Origin: Tubulanus polymorphus | Lineage: Eukaryota; Nemertea; Palaeonemertea; Tubulaniformes; Tubulanidae | Reading direction: 5' to 3' | NCBI RefSeq assembly: GCF_964204645.1 | Contig: NC_134027.1 | Span: 14,372,485 to 14,436,484 of the forward strand | DNA: 64,000 nt | In this document: positions 39,963 through 50,768 of the stretch, in pieces | Layout of the letters: each line of letters begins with the position of its first letter | How positions within the stretch are numbered: position 1 is the stretch's first letter | Notes under the pieces: model-generated | What the model saw: the letters and a program-made list of their open reading frames with translations, nothing else | Database searches by the model: none | Told to the model about the DNA's origin: nothing | Translations under genes and position numbers: made by a program

Positions 39963-42575
39963 ATGTTGACGATATGTGTGGCATATTTGATATTTATGAC
40001 AGAGGTTTTGGGGAAGCAACAGACAGTATTACGCCCGAGTTATGGGATCGCATTTCATCGTATTGGAGGTATTCAAGATGGAAAATCATTTTGGACACAT
40101 ACATTTGCTACACCCTTCATTAATTTACCTCAAGTTCCACCTATCACGGCATCGTGTGCTGACAAAGATTATGTTATTTGCAAACCTATTAAGGCAATGA
40201 TAAGTAAATTACAACGTATGAGAAAGTCATCACTTCAACATATTTCAGATAGGTTATAGGTGAAGTAAGACGGATGATTCCACTAACTATTAACTTACAG
40301 TCGGATAGAATTAGGCATAAGAGGGCAGCGCTAGGATTTTTAGGTAGTATTTTTTCTCCATTGTTCGGTTTAGCGACAGAATCAGAAGTTGCGGTTATTG
40401 GGGAACATATTAAAGCTATAGAAAAACAAGAACAATTGTCATCTGTTTTTATGACGAAATTAGCTGGTAAATTATCATCTTTTATTAATGCTACTGATTT
40501 TAGGATTAACAACGCATTTACAGCGTTACAAAGTAACCATGAACTCATTCAACAATTGGAGTCGCAAGTTCGTTTTCTTAAAACGAAAAGTGCAACCACA
40601 AATGACATGATAATTGCGGTCATTTATCTGATGCAGCATGTTGCTTCATATATAGAAACTACAAATAAGGATAACTGATTAGGTGCAAGGGGCAGAACGC
40701 CTTACACAAGGTTATTTACCTCGTGCCTTAATACCGCCTACTATGATAGCTAAGACTATAACTCAAATTTCGCAAGAAGTAGAACGAAAGTATTCGAATT
40801 TTAAGTTGGCACATCACGACGTTGCTTTTTATTATCAGTTCAGAGATATAAGGTTTGCGAGGTCAGAACGATTCATATATATATATAACTGTCAAGTTTC
40901 CTTTAGCGTCGTCAGATAACTATTTTGATCTCTACCGATTGGTAGTTTTTCCGCTTCCTATGAATGCGACAACCGTAAATACAACTATCATCACTAATGT
41001 AATGCCGTATTTTGGTGTAACTAGGAACAGTAATTTTTATACAACATTTGATGACACCTTGTATGCTTCTTGTGTAGGTCAAGATGTAAAAACTTGTCGA
41101 TCTATGACGGTATTGCGTCCTAACGCACAAACTAGTTGTGAAAGTGCATTATTTTTTGACAAACCAATTTTAGTACATAAATACTGTCAGTTTAGATTTG
41201 AAACTGGGGGACTGTTTGAGGGTGCGGTAGATCTTGGAAATGATAGATTCCTTGCAAGTGGAAGTGATACACAATGGACGATGATTTGTCCACCAAATCA
41301 ACCGCGAGCGCTGCCAGGATGTTTATTTTGTATAATTCGTCTCTCATGTGGGTGTATTCTAAAAAGCACAACGTTTTTGATACCAACAAGAATTGGTTCA
41401 TGTCATGTATCGGGAGAGATTACAATGTCGCATCCAGTAAACTTACCGGTGTTGCATTCTTTATTTTCGAAAAAGGACCTTAGATCGGTTACAGGGGGGA
41501 GTCATTATAATAAATCACCGAATGTTCCTTTACCAAGCTTAGGATTGGCTGAGGCTAAATGGAAAGATGTTGCTATGGTCGATCATAAATTTTCGGTAGA
41601 TTTAAAAAAATGGCAGGGAGTCTTGTAAAGGATAAATTAATCTTTAAATCAAAAGCAGACGCTTTAAAGTCGTTGCCTTCAATTGAAGATTACACTCCAA
41701 TAGGACTTGTTATTAATATTTTAGCAAGCTGTACGATAGCTATTTCTACTTTGTCTATGATTATCTCTATATTTGTTTGCTACAAATCAGGGGGTTTAGG
41801 TTTAGTTATGGGTGCATATGTTCCGTCAGTTAGGGCATATAATTTGTACGAGTCGTTTGATATTAATGAGTTAGCAAATCATATTAATTTTACTGAAATT
41901 GTTAATATTAAGAGTGAACACCCGATTAATTTTCGGGTAGATGTGTTTTTATTTTTAGTCATCGTTGTTGGGGTTTTACTTATTCTATTTAGACCAATTT
42001 TGATAGCGTGCTTGCGTCGACTTCGTCACTGTCTACCTGCTTGTTGCTGCTGCTCTGTACTCGACGAAGCCCCAGCCCGTTTGAAACTACGCTTAGAAAA
42101 CGGGGCTGGAAAGGTTGATTTGGAATTAATGAAACTTTTGGCTTGTTCGAATCGATGTGAAGTTAATGTTGCTCCGCCGACAGAAGTGCAATTGTCAAAT
42201 TTCTGCGGGAGTTCTGAATTAAATTTGCAGTGGCAAAATAAATCATTCAATTGTACTAATGGTACTAATTACATTTTTCCTTTGGATGTTACGATACCAT
42301 TGTCAACAAATTTGTCTAAATTGAAACAGATTCTGAATGGCAAAAATAAAATTTCCTTGGTTTTGGCATTTAGAAAATATGAAAAAGTTTTGGCAAAACC
42401 AAGTCATGCTGTTGTCGCTTCATTTACTAATGAAATCGATAATGATGGCATTAACGAAATAGTTACGTCAAATCAATTACAAACTTCGACGGAATATGAA
42501 ATCCCGTTAATAAATCAACTGGCTCCTAGGTTACAAAGTTTACCCCGAAAATCTTTGTATCCAAGTTTGACGTAA
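39963..42575 (+). pseudogene. Envelope-like (fusion-protein type) gene of the Gypsy element, broken
   Basis: Follows the integrase where errantivirus-like elements carry env. Segments: a signal-peptide-like start (MLTICVAYLIF at 39963), a basic cleavage-type motif RHKR (near 40315) followed by an Ala/Gly-rich hydrophobic stretch, a heptad-like helix (~40470-40600) and a Cys-rich ectodomain part (~41040-41200). Later come a transmembrane segment near 41700-41790, a second hydrophobic segment near 41940-42010, and a long tail ending at 42575. This matches the baculovirus F-like envelope class. The frame is interrupted by a stop at 40257 and shifts near 40270, 40680, 40860, 41310 and 41620, so no functional product is expected. 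Confidence 0.6.
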
Positions 42576-43986
42576 ATAATCGTTAAAGGTGAAGGATATT
42601 AAATGGTTAAATTTTGGAAAAATAAAGATACAATTTACGGTTGTATACTAGAGAAAATGGTACTAAGTGAGTTGCAGAGTAAGGTATCGGGTGTCAAAAT
42701 AATGTGGTTATGGTGTTAATTGCAATTATTGGTGATGAGTAGCCTAATTGAGGATAAGGTATATAAACAATTTCTCGGTTATAATGCAAATATAAATAAA
42801 TTAATCATAATTCAAACGGTTTGGCAAGAATGAAATTTATGAGGTGCACGTTTAATCTCCATTCGTTGAATCATGCAATAAAACCGATGAAGTGATTTGC
42901 ACACATCGATAGGTGGCAGAATTATGAATTGTCATTTTGTTTTTTCAACTTAATACAAATACATATATGATATATGTCATAATACACTATTGTATGAAAT
43001 TGATATAAAACAAGGGAATATATAAAATAGATAATTTAACGTTTTGTAGTTAATTATAAATGTTGTTAATCCCTTAGAGAAAGAGAATGAAATAGTTTTT
43101 GGTAATCCCTTTAAAAAAAAATATTTAAAAAAAATATGTATAATTTTTTGTTTATCCCTTCAGGAATAAATAAGGAAAAATAATTTTGTTAATCCCTTAA
43201 GGAAAAAGAAAGGAAAAATAATTTTGTTAATCCCTTAAGGAAAGAAAGGAAAATAATACTGTAATGAAAAAAAGGTACAATTATGGAAATATGATTGTGA
43301 TTCCGTAGGTTATAGCAAATTGCTTGCTTAGATAAAATAAGCATATAATTATTTGATATGACACGTAAGACACAGATAATAATGTGACATATAACTTGTT
43401 GTATACATGTTTTAGATTTTATTTTCCACATGATACTTCGCTATGTTTGTAACAGATCAAGAGGATAAGCATATAGTGAAAAAGTTCTGAAGAAACTATC
43501 GTAGAAGTGAAGTCAAGGATTTGATGGCTGGGACAACTTCAACAATAAACGATGACGGATTGGATGTTGAACGTGAATCGATGATTGAGAATAATATTTG
43601 TGTTTAAACGATTTGTTACATGTATATCTTAACACATGAATAGCTATATAAGAAAAGGCAATGATAATAAATATTCTATTGACTATGAAAGCAGGTTAGA
43701 ATCAGTAAACTTTACAATAATCAAATATTGAGATTAATTTCTTAAGTCTTTAATCTGGTTGGATTAAAACTGAATCATAACGTTAATGATTGAATTGTGG
43801 AATCATTACGGGAAGTTGTATAATGATACATTTACTTATAAACGTATACAAAAGGAATAGAGGGGGTCTGCGTGTCCTCCCCAGAAAATTTCGTGCAAGC
43901 AGGCGTGTTCTGGTGCAATCTGAGGCCGATAGATAGACTGGTTCCCGTTTATAGGTAGACTGGTTCCCGTTTACTTTGTCTTTGCA
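42576..43986. other. AT-rich 3' flank of the Gypsy element with short repeats
   Basis: No gene. 43060-43260 repeats TTAATCCCTTAAGGAAA-like units. 43930-43975 duplicates TAGACTGGTTCCCGTTTA. A 3' LTR probably lies here but I cannot delimit it without the 5' partner. Confidence 0.4.
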
Positions 43987-44193
43987 TGTATTGATTTTAT
44001 TTTGCTAATTTAGCAAATGCAGACCATGAGCTGACGTTCGTCGACGTTTGAAAATTAAAAAAGGGGGTTCATTTTAACTACCGAATCCCCCCTAGCGACG
44101 CCCATGATTACTGATACACACACAGGCCCAGTTTTATAGACTGTGGTATTAACTTTAACCCGGGGGCTAACTCAATTAAGAAAAAAATTAATG
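43987..44193 (+). repeat. Left arm of a 207-bp inverted repeat
   Basis: Near-perfect inverted copy of 46719-46926: from TGTATTGATTTTATTTTGCT to the AATTAAGAAAAAAATTAATG end. The arms bound a 2.5-kb interior, giving a fold-back or long-TIR element. Confidence 0.9.
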
Positions 44194-45408
44194 TTAGAAA
44201 TGAAAAGCGTCCAAAAGAAAGAGTCCACAGTTCATCAAATCAATGCATGGTCTGATTTTCAATAACTGACCAATTCACCTAACATTGTCGGATAGAAATC
44301 CAAATGTTGCATTTTGTAGTAAACCGTTAAACCGTTTTTTACTTATTTAGTTTTTCTAAATAAAGATCTTCATCACATCAGCATATACATAGTTGTTGCC
44401 ATTTACTTTTGAGGATAAGCTTGTAGTCAATTACACAGAAACCCATCATGGAAAGTTTCTTTATGGTTAGAACAATATTAAGATGACAGGTTGGGCCAAT
44501 TCAATTATATATCTACTGTTAAATCAATTCTATCAAATTTAGGGTACTCAAATGTTTGGCGCAATTTGGGTCATCATTTAAATAGTATTATTTCGGGTAT
44601 TAGAAAGCTTCTGACAGCTATCTTTGTGGATCTCTGGCAAAAGGACACAAGATCAAGTGAGCATTCCAGTTAAAATTTCTATAAAGCAGTTAAAGCTAGT
44701 TTTTAGTAAAGAAAAATATGTGTTAGTGTTAAAAGATTTAGCCTCAGAAATGCTGTTGCTAAATTACGGACGTCTACTCACAGCTTACTAATTGAAAAAG
44801 GTAGACACGGTGGTATTGAAAAGGAAAAAACGTTTTTGCGATACCTGTAATGTGTTGGACGATGAATGTCACTTTTTTCCATTGAAAAAGGGACGCTAAT
44901 CTGAGAAAGGAATTGAATATATCTATCTTGGACGTTAATAGTTTAATCTCCACTTTCGACAACCTTAATTCTACAACCAGTATTGTTCAGCTAGCCAAAT
45001 TTATTAAATACGGTTTGCCATTGTCCTAATATTTCTTCGATTAATGTTTTTTTTATATTTTCAATTATGTTTTTCTTCATATGTAATTAGAGTCAATTAT
45101 GCCTCATTTTATTGCTTGTTCATCTCCTATTATGTATATGCTTGATTTTACCGAAACTGTATCAGTTGCAAACAATGTTTTTTTTCAATGTTTATGCTGA
45201 ATAAAGATTGATTGATGATTGATTGATTGATTTAGATCTGGGTTTGTGTCAGGAATTATATCCTACTTGAATTCTGTTTGCATGACCTATATACTGAAAG
45301 AAACCATCAGTACAGACTCAATAAATCAGTACACTCAATAGTCATCATACTGAACACACGTCTTCCTTTTTCCTCTCTTCGCCCTAAATGTTCCTGGTTC
45401 CATACATT
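44194..45408. other. Gene-free interior, LTR-like 3' part
   Basis: 44428-44463 matches the inverted left end of the insertion at 18088. The last ~170 bp before 45410 end in CCATACA right before the primer-binding-like site, compatible with a 5' LTR whose start I cannot place. Confidence 0.35.
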
Positions 45409-45409
45409 T

Positions 45410-45421
45410 TCGTGCCGTGAC
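45410..45421 (+). promoter_or_regulatory. Primer-binding-site-like TCGTGCCGTGAC
   Basis: Twelve bases of the kind found just after the 5' LTR of BEL/Pao elements, five bases before the gag-like ATG. Confidence 0.4.
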
Positions 45422-45425
45422 TAGG

Positions 45426-45890
45426 ATGGCAACAAATACAGACAAAAGGATCGCAAATACAATCAAAAGGTTCGGGAAGTCATGAACAGCCTATCAAGGA
45501 CTATTCAACAAAGCTGTTTTCGGGGCTGAAGCAGTACTCGTAAAGCCCACAATTTCCGAAGACAACCTCGACGACTTAGAAAACCAGATCGGAATAATTT
45601 CAACCAAATTGCGACATATACAACAACTAGACAATGGAATAATCGAAAATGATCTGGAACGGACAATCATCGAAGCTGACTACAATGCGGATATCATTAG
45701 CAAAAACTCGAAGCTCAAAAAATTCCTCGAATGGAAACGAATTGAATATTCTCCAGGCGCTGGTACTTCAGTATCCAACGTAATTCAAACTTGCACTCAA
45801 CGAACATCCAAAACTCTGAATCTACCAAATAGTCAGGTCTGTCGGGGTGGCATTCGAGGAACCGCATCAAACAAGGAACCGCTAGAGGGT
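45426..45890 (+). pseudogene. BEL/Pao gag-like N-terminal remnant
   Basis: From ATG 45426 (MATNTDKRIANTIKRFGKS, then a stop) the reading continues in another frame from 45609: LRHIQQLDNGIIENDLERTI and IEADYNADIISKNSKLKKFL. The helical, charged pattern and the primer-binding-like site upstream are typical of BEL/Pao gag starts. Coding resemblance ends near 45890, where GC-rich unrelated sequence begins. The element is truncated. Confidence 0.45.
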
Positions 45891-45997
45891 GTCATTTTCA
45901 ACCTTCACGGCGGCGGCCGCTCTAGGTGCGCTGCGCTACGCTGTCACTTCCTGGTTCCGCTGCGGAATTTAAACATTTTACTAAAAGATCCACAGAC

Positions 45998-46105
45998 CAC
46001 AGGGACTTGACAAAGGGATTTTGACCCCAGTATCCTAGATACTATATATAAAAAGACAGTACCTAGGATACTGAGATCAAAATCGTTTTGTGTCAAGTCC
46101 CTGTG
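45998..46105. repeat. 108-bp hairpin mini-element
   Basis: Left arm starts CACAGGGACTTGACA and continues through CAGTATCCTAG; the right arm is its inverted copy with a few differences. Loop ATATATAAAAAG. A MITE or fold-back relic. Confidence 0.75.
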
Positions 46106-46718
46106 TAAAGATCTGCTCTGTCATGTTTTTCACGTCACTTGTCTTATTCATCCAAAATCATCGATATCATCTCCAAAACCAAAGGGACGTTGAACCAGTC
46201 CAACGTCTTTGAGAAATAGACACAGGCCCAATCCCAATGGTTTTGGTAACTTTTGGAGCCTACCAACTTGCCCCGGTATGGTATGTTAATTACTGGGAGT
46301 TTTTCAGACGGGATTGTCTAACTTGTTTTGAGGGATGCTCAGATCCAGGGTTTGAACCCCTTTTCTGACCAGCCCTTTTGAAAATCACACTACGAAAGAT
46401 TCCACCCTACAAATGATCGCAGCCTATGACAAGGTCTGCAGCTTAGTGGTGTCGCGCCTGCCCCGCTCAATGCGATTGGACACTTTTCACAACGATAAAA
46501 TGCCCTTGTCATATGAAGTGAACCCCCACCCCATTTTGCCCAGCCTGGATCTGCCCCTGGGATGCTTATATAGTCACATGTCACATTGCTTGGTTTTCAC
46601 AAGCATTTCTTACTAACTTGCTGGACGACAGATAGGAGATATTTATTTTTTGCTGGAAACTGCTCGTGAGAGTGTGTACATCTGTTATTGTGAAATATGC
46701 TGTCTGGGTGATCATGCA
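46106..46718. other. Gene-free stretch
   Basis: No gene or repeat recognised. Confidence 0.4.
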
Positions 46719-46926
46719 CATTAATTTTTTTCTTAATTGAGTTAGCCCCCGGGTTAAAGTTAATACCACAGTCTATAAAACTGGGCCTGTGTGTGTATCA
46801 GTAATCATGGGCGTCGCTAGGGGGGATTCGGTAGTTAAAACGAACCCCCCTTTTTTAATTTTCAAACGTCGACGAACGTCAGCTCATGGTCTGCATTTGC
46901 TAAATTAGCAAAATAAAATCAATACA
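46719..46926 (-). repeat. Right arm of the 207-bp inverted repeat
   Basis: Inverted partner of 43987-44193. Confidence 0.9.
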
Positions 46927-46975
46927 AGTAATTGGGAAAGTAGGCTTTCATACCAGAGGGCGAGAGGGCGAGACA

Positions 46976-47290
46976 CCACTCATCACCACAAGTAATAATT
47001 CAATTGAGTATGAGACACCACTCATCACAGCTAGGCTCTAGAGAGAACGGACGATTGCTCTGTGGTACACATATACAGTGAGTGCGCGTAACAACAGCTG
47101 CGCGTGGATAGATCGATACAGTGAGTCTCTACTGAGAACGGTTATTAACGCGTGTGTTATTACTGTAGTACAGTGATTGCGTGTCAACTGTGCCCAGATA
47201 AATAGATGCTGTGAGGCTTGGGTGAGAACGGTTAATAGCGTGTTTGTTATATACAGGGAGAAGTAATCCCCACTCATCACCACAAGTAAT
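46976..47290. repeat. Region bounded by direct repeats next to E2
   Basis: The 21-mer beginning CCACTCATCACCACAAGTAA occurs at 46976-46996 and 47270-47290. Between them is a loosely tandem stretch with GAGAACGGTTA and CAGTGA words. The second copy ends exactly where element E2 sequence begins. Confidence 0.6.
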
Positions 47291-47305
47291 TTGTTTTCCT
47301 TATAA

Positions 47306-47632
47306 ATGGGAGATAGAAAAGCATTCTTAGCAACAATAAATAACAGAATAAAACCGGCAAAAAAACAATTTGAAATAAAAAAGTTAGTTGATGTTACAAA
47401 AGAAATTGAACATAAAATATTGAAATTAGAAAAGATAAAAACTAAATATGGAGAGAAAGTATCAGCTAATTTAAGCTACTGTAATTTTAGTACATCGCGA
47501 GAATTTAAAGTATTTTTACCTGATAAATGGGTTTCATTGAGTACAGAGGAATTAAAAGATTTAGAAGGATTTAAAATAATCTATCATGGAAAAAATGAAG
47601 ATGGCCATCATGATTTAGAAATTGTTGATTAA
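47306..47632 (+). CDS. OB-like small protein of E2
   Basis: Intact 108 codons. It shares with E1's 28677-29030 gene the pattern TKYGEKV, FKVFLPDKWVSLSTEELKDL and YHGKNEDGHHDLEI, but its N-terminal third is different and Lys-rich. Single-stranded-DNA binding is a guess from the pattern. It starts in TTATAAATGGG. Placement differs from E1: it stands alone at the left end on the plus strand, far from the polymerase. Confidence 0.6.
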   Translation: MGDRKAFLATINNRIKPAKKQFEIKKLVDVTKEIEHKILKLEKIKTKYGEKVSANLSYCNFSTSREFKVFLPDKWVSLSTEELKDLEGFKIIYHGKNEDGHHDLEIVD

Positions 47633-47665
47633 ATTTAAAAGAAATAAATTAATAAAAATAATGAA

Positions 47666-47798
47666 TATCTAGAATCCGAAATGACTTATCTGGACAATTT
47701 AATTGCTCCGCATAGATAGACAAAAGTAGTGAGATATTCAATTAATATTCAATTAATTGAAAAAATTATTTTTTTTGCTTTTTTTCTAAAATATAAAT
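47666..47798 (+). promoter_or_regulatory. Orphan P1 leader/promoter
   Basis: Matches the leader that precedes P1 in E1: AATCCGAAATGACTTATCT, then AAAAGTAGTGAGATAT, then GCTTTTTTTCTAAAATATAAAT. In E1 the last string continues into ATG of P1. Here it runs straight into the inverted 3' end of P2, so the promoter no longer has its gene. Confidence 0.6.
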
Positions 47799-48159
47799 CC
47801 ATTTTTTATTATCAATTTTGGAATTTCGGAAGTATTTTCATTTTTGATAGCAGTTGTTTCAGAATTATAAATATCATGAATTTTATTTGATTTCTTATAC
47901 CAATTACACCAAATCAAAATGAATACAATTACAAATCCAACTGTAAAATATAGACATTTATCAAATATTCTATTATTAGAAGGAGTAGAAATAACAATAT
48001 TTTCACTATTTTTATTAACATTTTTATTACTTATATTTTCTTTTACAGCTTTTTATATTCTTGTGATTTAATTCCTAATTGCCGAGACCATTCAATTTGT
48101 TTCTGTGATCTCGGTTTTTTCTTCACAGTTAATTCCTTCAATTCTTCCACCTCGCTCAT
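47786..48159 (-). pseudogene. P2 homologue of E2, frameshifted
   Basis: Starts at ATG 48159 (MSEVEELKELTVKKK ... EWSRQLG). A shift near 48050 is followed by an Asn-rich linker and a transmembrane helix (LYFTVGFVIVFILIWCNWY). The stop TAG at 47786 lies inside the orphan promoter, so the last codons are antisense promoter sequence. Confidence 0.6.
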
Positions 48160-48696
48160 TTATTATAGAAATATTTTTACTTTCAATATTTGAAAATGTT
48201 ATAACCCCAGTTTATAATAATGGCATAAATCCACCTAATCGAAATGATAAATATCCAATCCATTTATTTAATTCTGTCATAACTAAATAATCATTTTTTA
48301 AATCGGAATATAATCTATTTTCATCTTGAATTGGCAGCATATAATTACATAATTTACTATAACCTTTTACTACATTTTCTGATATCGCGTCATTAATTCT
48401 AGCTGTTCTCGCGGTTCATAAATCTTAAATAATCTAATAATTTCATCTGATTTCATTGTATCTAATTCATTATAAGTTAAATTTTTACCGATAAAATTTT
48501 TACATTTTCCAGATGCTATTAATATTTCTAATTGATGTTTACAATAAAGATAATATTCATAATTATTATTTGTTGTAACATTATTTAAAGCACCATCATC
48601 TGGAATTAATTTGTTTTCTGTTATTCCTAAATCATCTAAAGTTTTTTCAATTGGAACATCACCATTTTTAGATTTTATTTTCTTTTCACCTACCAT
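48157..48696 (-). pseudogene. P1 homologue of E2, frameshifted
   Basis: Opens at ATG 48696 (MVGEKKIKSKNGDVP). It keeps YEYYLYCKHQLEILIASGK and the FKIYEPREQ region to 48370; then, after a shift, GYSKLCNY, LYSDLKNDYLV and a TGVITFSNI end. Compared with E1 it has Tyr where E1 has the TAA. Confidence 0.6.
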
Positions 48697-48713
48697 TTAT
48701 ATAACAAAAAAAT
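48694..48713 (-). promoter_or_regulatory. TAAATG promoter of E2 P1
   Basis: Minus strand: T7, spacer GTTATA, TAAATG. Its E1 counterpart has a different, longer leader, so this promoter was acquired with the rearrangement. Confidence 0.55.
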
Positions 48714-48728
48714 TATTTGTGATGTTGC

Positions 48729-48999
48729 AACTAGAATTCAACTAGAATGTAACTAGAATTCAACTAGATTAACAAGCTAGTTGAAATATTGTTGTTTTTG
48801 TTTATTTCTTGTTAAATCTAGTTGATTTTTGTCCCAACTACTAACAACTAGAATTCAACTAGAATGTAACTAGAATTAAACTAGATTAACAAGCTAGTTA
48901 AAATATTGTTAAATCTAGTTGATTTTTGTTCCAACTACCAATAACTAGAATTCAACTAGAATGTAACTAGAATTCAACTAGATTAACAAGCTAGTTGAA
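48729..48999. repeat. AACTAGAATTCAACTAG minisatellite after the ATPase
   Basis: Two and a half copies of a 97-117-bp unit (48729-48845, 48846-48942, 48943-48999), each starting AACTAGAATTCAACTAGAAT and holding an inner TAACTAGAATT(C/A)AACTAG and AACAAGCTAGTT. It directly follows the ATPase stop, as does the different minisatellite in E1. Confidence 0.85.
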
Positions 49000-49000
49000 T

Positions 49001-49609
49001 TTAAATAAATTCATATTTAAATGGGTGTTGTAATCTAAATAGTAATTTTGATCTTTTAATATTTTTCAACTTATCCATATATTCATTATGTAAATCATGT
49101 GGAATAATATCATTTTCCTCAAGCGCATTTTTCATCGATTTTCTATCTTTATTGTAGAATAAAACTAGAAATCTAATGTTTTCTCTAAAGTCTTTAACAA
49201 TTGAATTATATTTTTGATTTAAAACCCAAGTTGTTATCCCAAAATGTCTGCCAGAAAAAGCTAAATAGCATAACTCACTTTCTGTAACTTTTGAATCATG
49301 TAAATTTGCGCAATCATCTATGATAAATAATGTATTTGATCCTTTATGAATATCAATTGCTATTTTTATACAATTATCTAAATTTTCTTTCACTGTTTTA
49401 GGATCTAATATAATAAATTTATTATTTCTAGTAATATTTCTATCATAAGTTTGATTAAATTCATATGTTGGACAAAATAATACTATATTATCAAAATAGT
49501 TTTTATAAATAGTTTCTAATAAATCTAATATAAAATAAGTTTTTCCACAATTTATTACACCAGAAATTAACATATTATGAGGCTCAAATATAAATAATTA
49601 CTTATTCAT
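49001..49609 (-). pseudogene. Packaging ATPase of E2 (stop at codon 4)
   Basis: Homologue of 20346-20957. ATG 49609 is followed after three codons by TAA (Asp in E1). A later ATG (49573) would restore most of the protein. Walker A reads GVINCGKTYF, Walker B LFIIDDCAN. Start context ATATAAATGAAT. It lies directly downstream of the integrase, as in E1. Confidence 0.8.
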
Positions 49610-50738
49610 TTATATATTTTTAATTTTACTTGATAATATCCATTCATTGAATTTATCTGGCCATCCAACCCATTTTACTAAAGAATATTTTTTTCTTTTA
49701 ATAGTTTTTGTTTTTAATACTTTTTCAATTTTATATTCTTGTTCTAGATTTTCAGTAGTTAAACTTAATTCTTCTTCGTAAAAGTAGCCATCAACTTCTT
49801 CACCATCTAAATCTTCTAATTTATAGACATATGGTTTTGTTGTTATTACCTTTTTTATTTTATATATTTCCCTAGTAAAATTTCGATCGTATCCTTTATC
49901 AAATATCTTTTTATACTTAGAAATTCTAACATTTTGACCAACTTTAAATTTAGGTTCACCAAAATCATCTACAAGAAATGCTCCATATAAATTATTCCAA
50001 ACAATTTCAGCATTTTCAGGTTTTCTAGCATCAATAGGTTTCATTCCAATAGAAGAATGATAAGAATTATTATATCCTTCTATCAATTTTGGTAAAACAT
50101 CAATCCATTTAAAAGTATTATTTGCTGTAAAATATTTCCACATTCTTGTTCTTAATGTTCTATTAAATCGTTCAACAACTGCTGCTTTTTTATCCGATTT
50201 TGTTGAAAAAGTATTCAATATTATGATTATCTAAGAGTTCATGAACAAGTGAATTATCAAACTCTTTTCCATCATCAAATTGTATTTTTTCTGGTTTTAG
50301 TTTATCATCCGAAAGAAATTTTCTTAAAACATTTGATGTTTGTGCAGTATCTTTTATATAAAGTGGGAAACTCCATACGTAACGACTAAAAATATCAATT
50401 ATATTCAATATCCACCAATAATCATCATTATCTTTCTTAACATTTTTCATATCAATTAAATCTCCTTGCCACTGTTGAACTACATAACTTACCATAGTTT
50501 TACGTGTTTTATATTTTCTAACAATTTTTTTATGTGTTGTGTATGTTGGTTGTTCTAACATAAATTCATTTATATCTTTATATTTAACTAAATTTTGTGG
50601 GATTATCTTATCTAATTTATCTTGTTTTACTTGACGCCATATATTTTTAGTAGAAGAATAAGCAACCGAACTCTCAGGGTTGTAATATAAATTTCTTAAA
50701 TATTGTTCTTTAGTATTAGGAGTTTTTTTACCACCCAT
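49610..50738 (-). pseudogene. Integrase of E2 (full triad, one frameshift)
   Basis: Starts at ATG 50738 (MGGKKTPNTKEQYLRNLYYN). Catalytic residues all present: Asp in WQGDLIDMKN, Asp in IQFDDGKEF, Glu in AAVVERFNRT. Then the SH3-like part (KVITTKPYVYKLEDLDG) and a complete chromodomain (KRKKYSLVKWVGWPDKFNEW). One shift near 50205 splits it. It is the reference for what E1 has lost. Role: joins linear element DNA to the host genome. Confidence 0.85.
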
Positions 50739-50768
50739 TTATATATCGTTAATTTTAACTTTATATTT

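Larger units (their letters stand above)
43987..46926. mobile_element. Fold-back unit with long inverted arms
   Basis: Arms at both ends are almost identical, implying a young or gene-converted structure. The interior is composite: a fragment shared with the end of the E1 secondary insertion (44428-44463), a gene-free stretch, a BEL/Pao gag remnant and a hairpin mini-element. No transposase is seen, so it is non-autonomous or a chance inversion product. Confidence 0.6.

Noticed and set aside
42576..43986. 3' LTR of the Gypsy element
   Set aside because: Short purine-rich and CCCTTAAGG repeats are present, but without a 5' LTR for comparison the borders cannot be supported.
45912..45925. GCGGCCGCTCTAG looks like a cloning-vector polylinker
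   Set aside because: Only 13 bases match and the flanks are not vector sequence; the GC-rich patch continues in a different way. Chance or local GC-rich repeat.
48729..48999. Telomere or centromere repeat
   Set aside because: Only two and a half units, confined to the ATPase 3' flank of E2.
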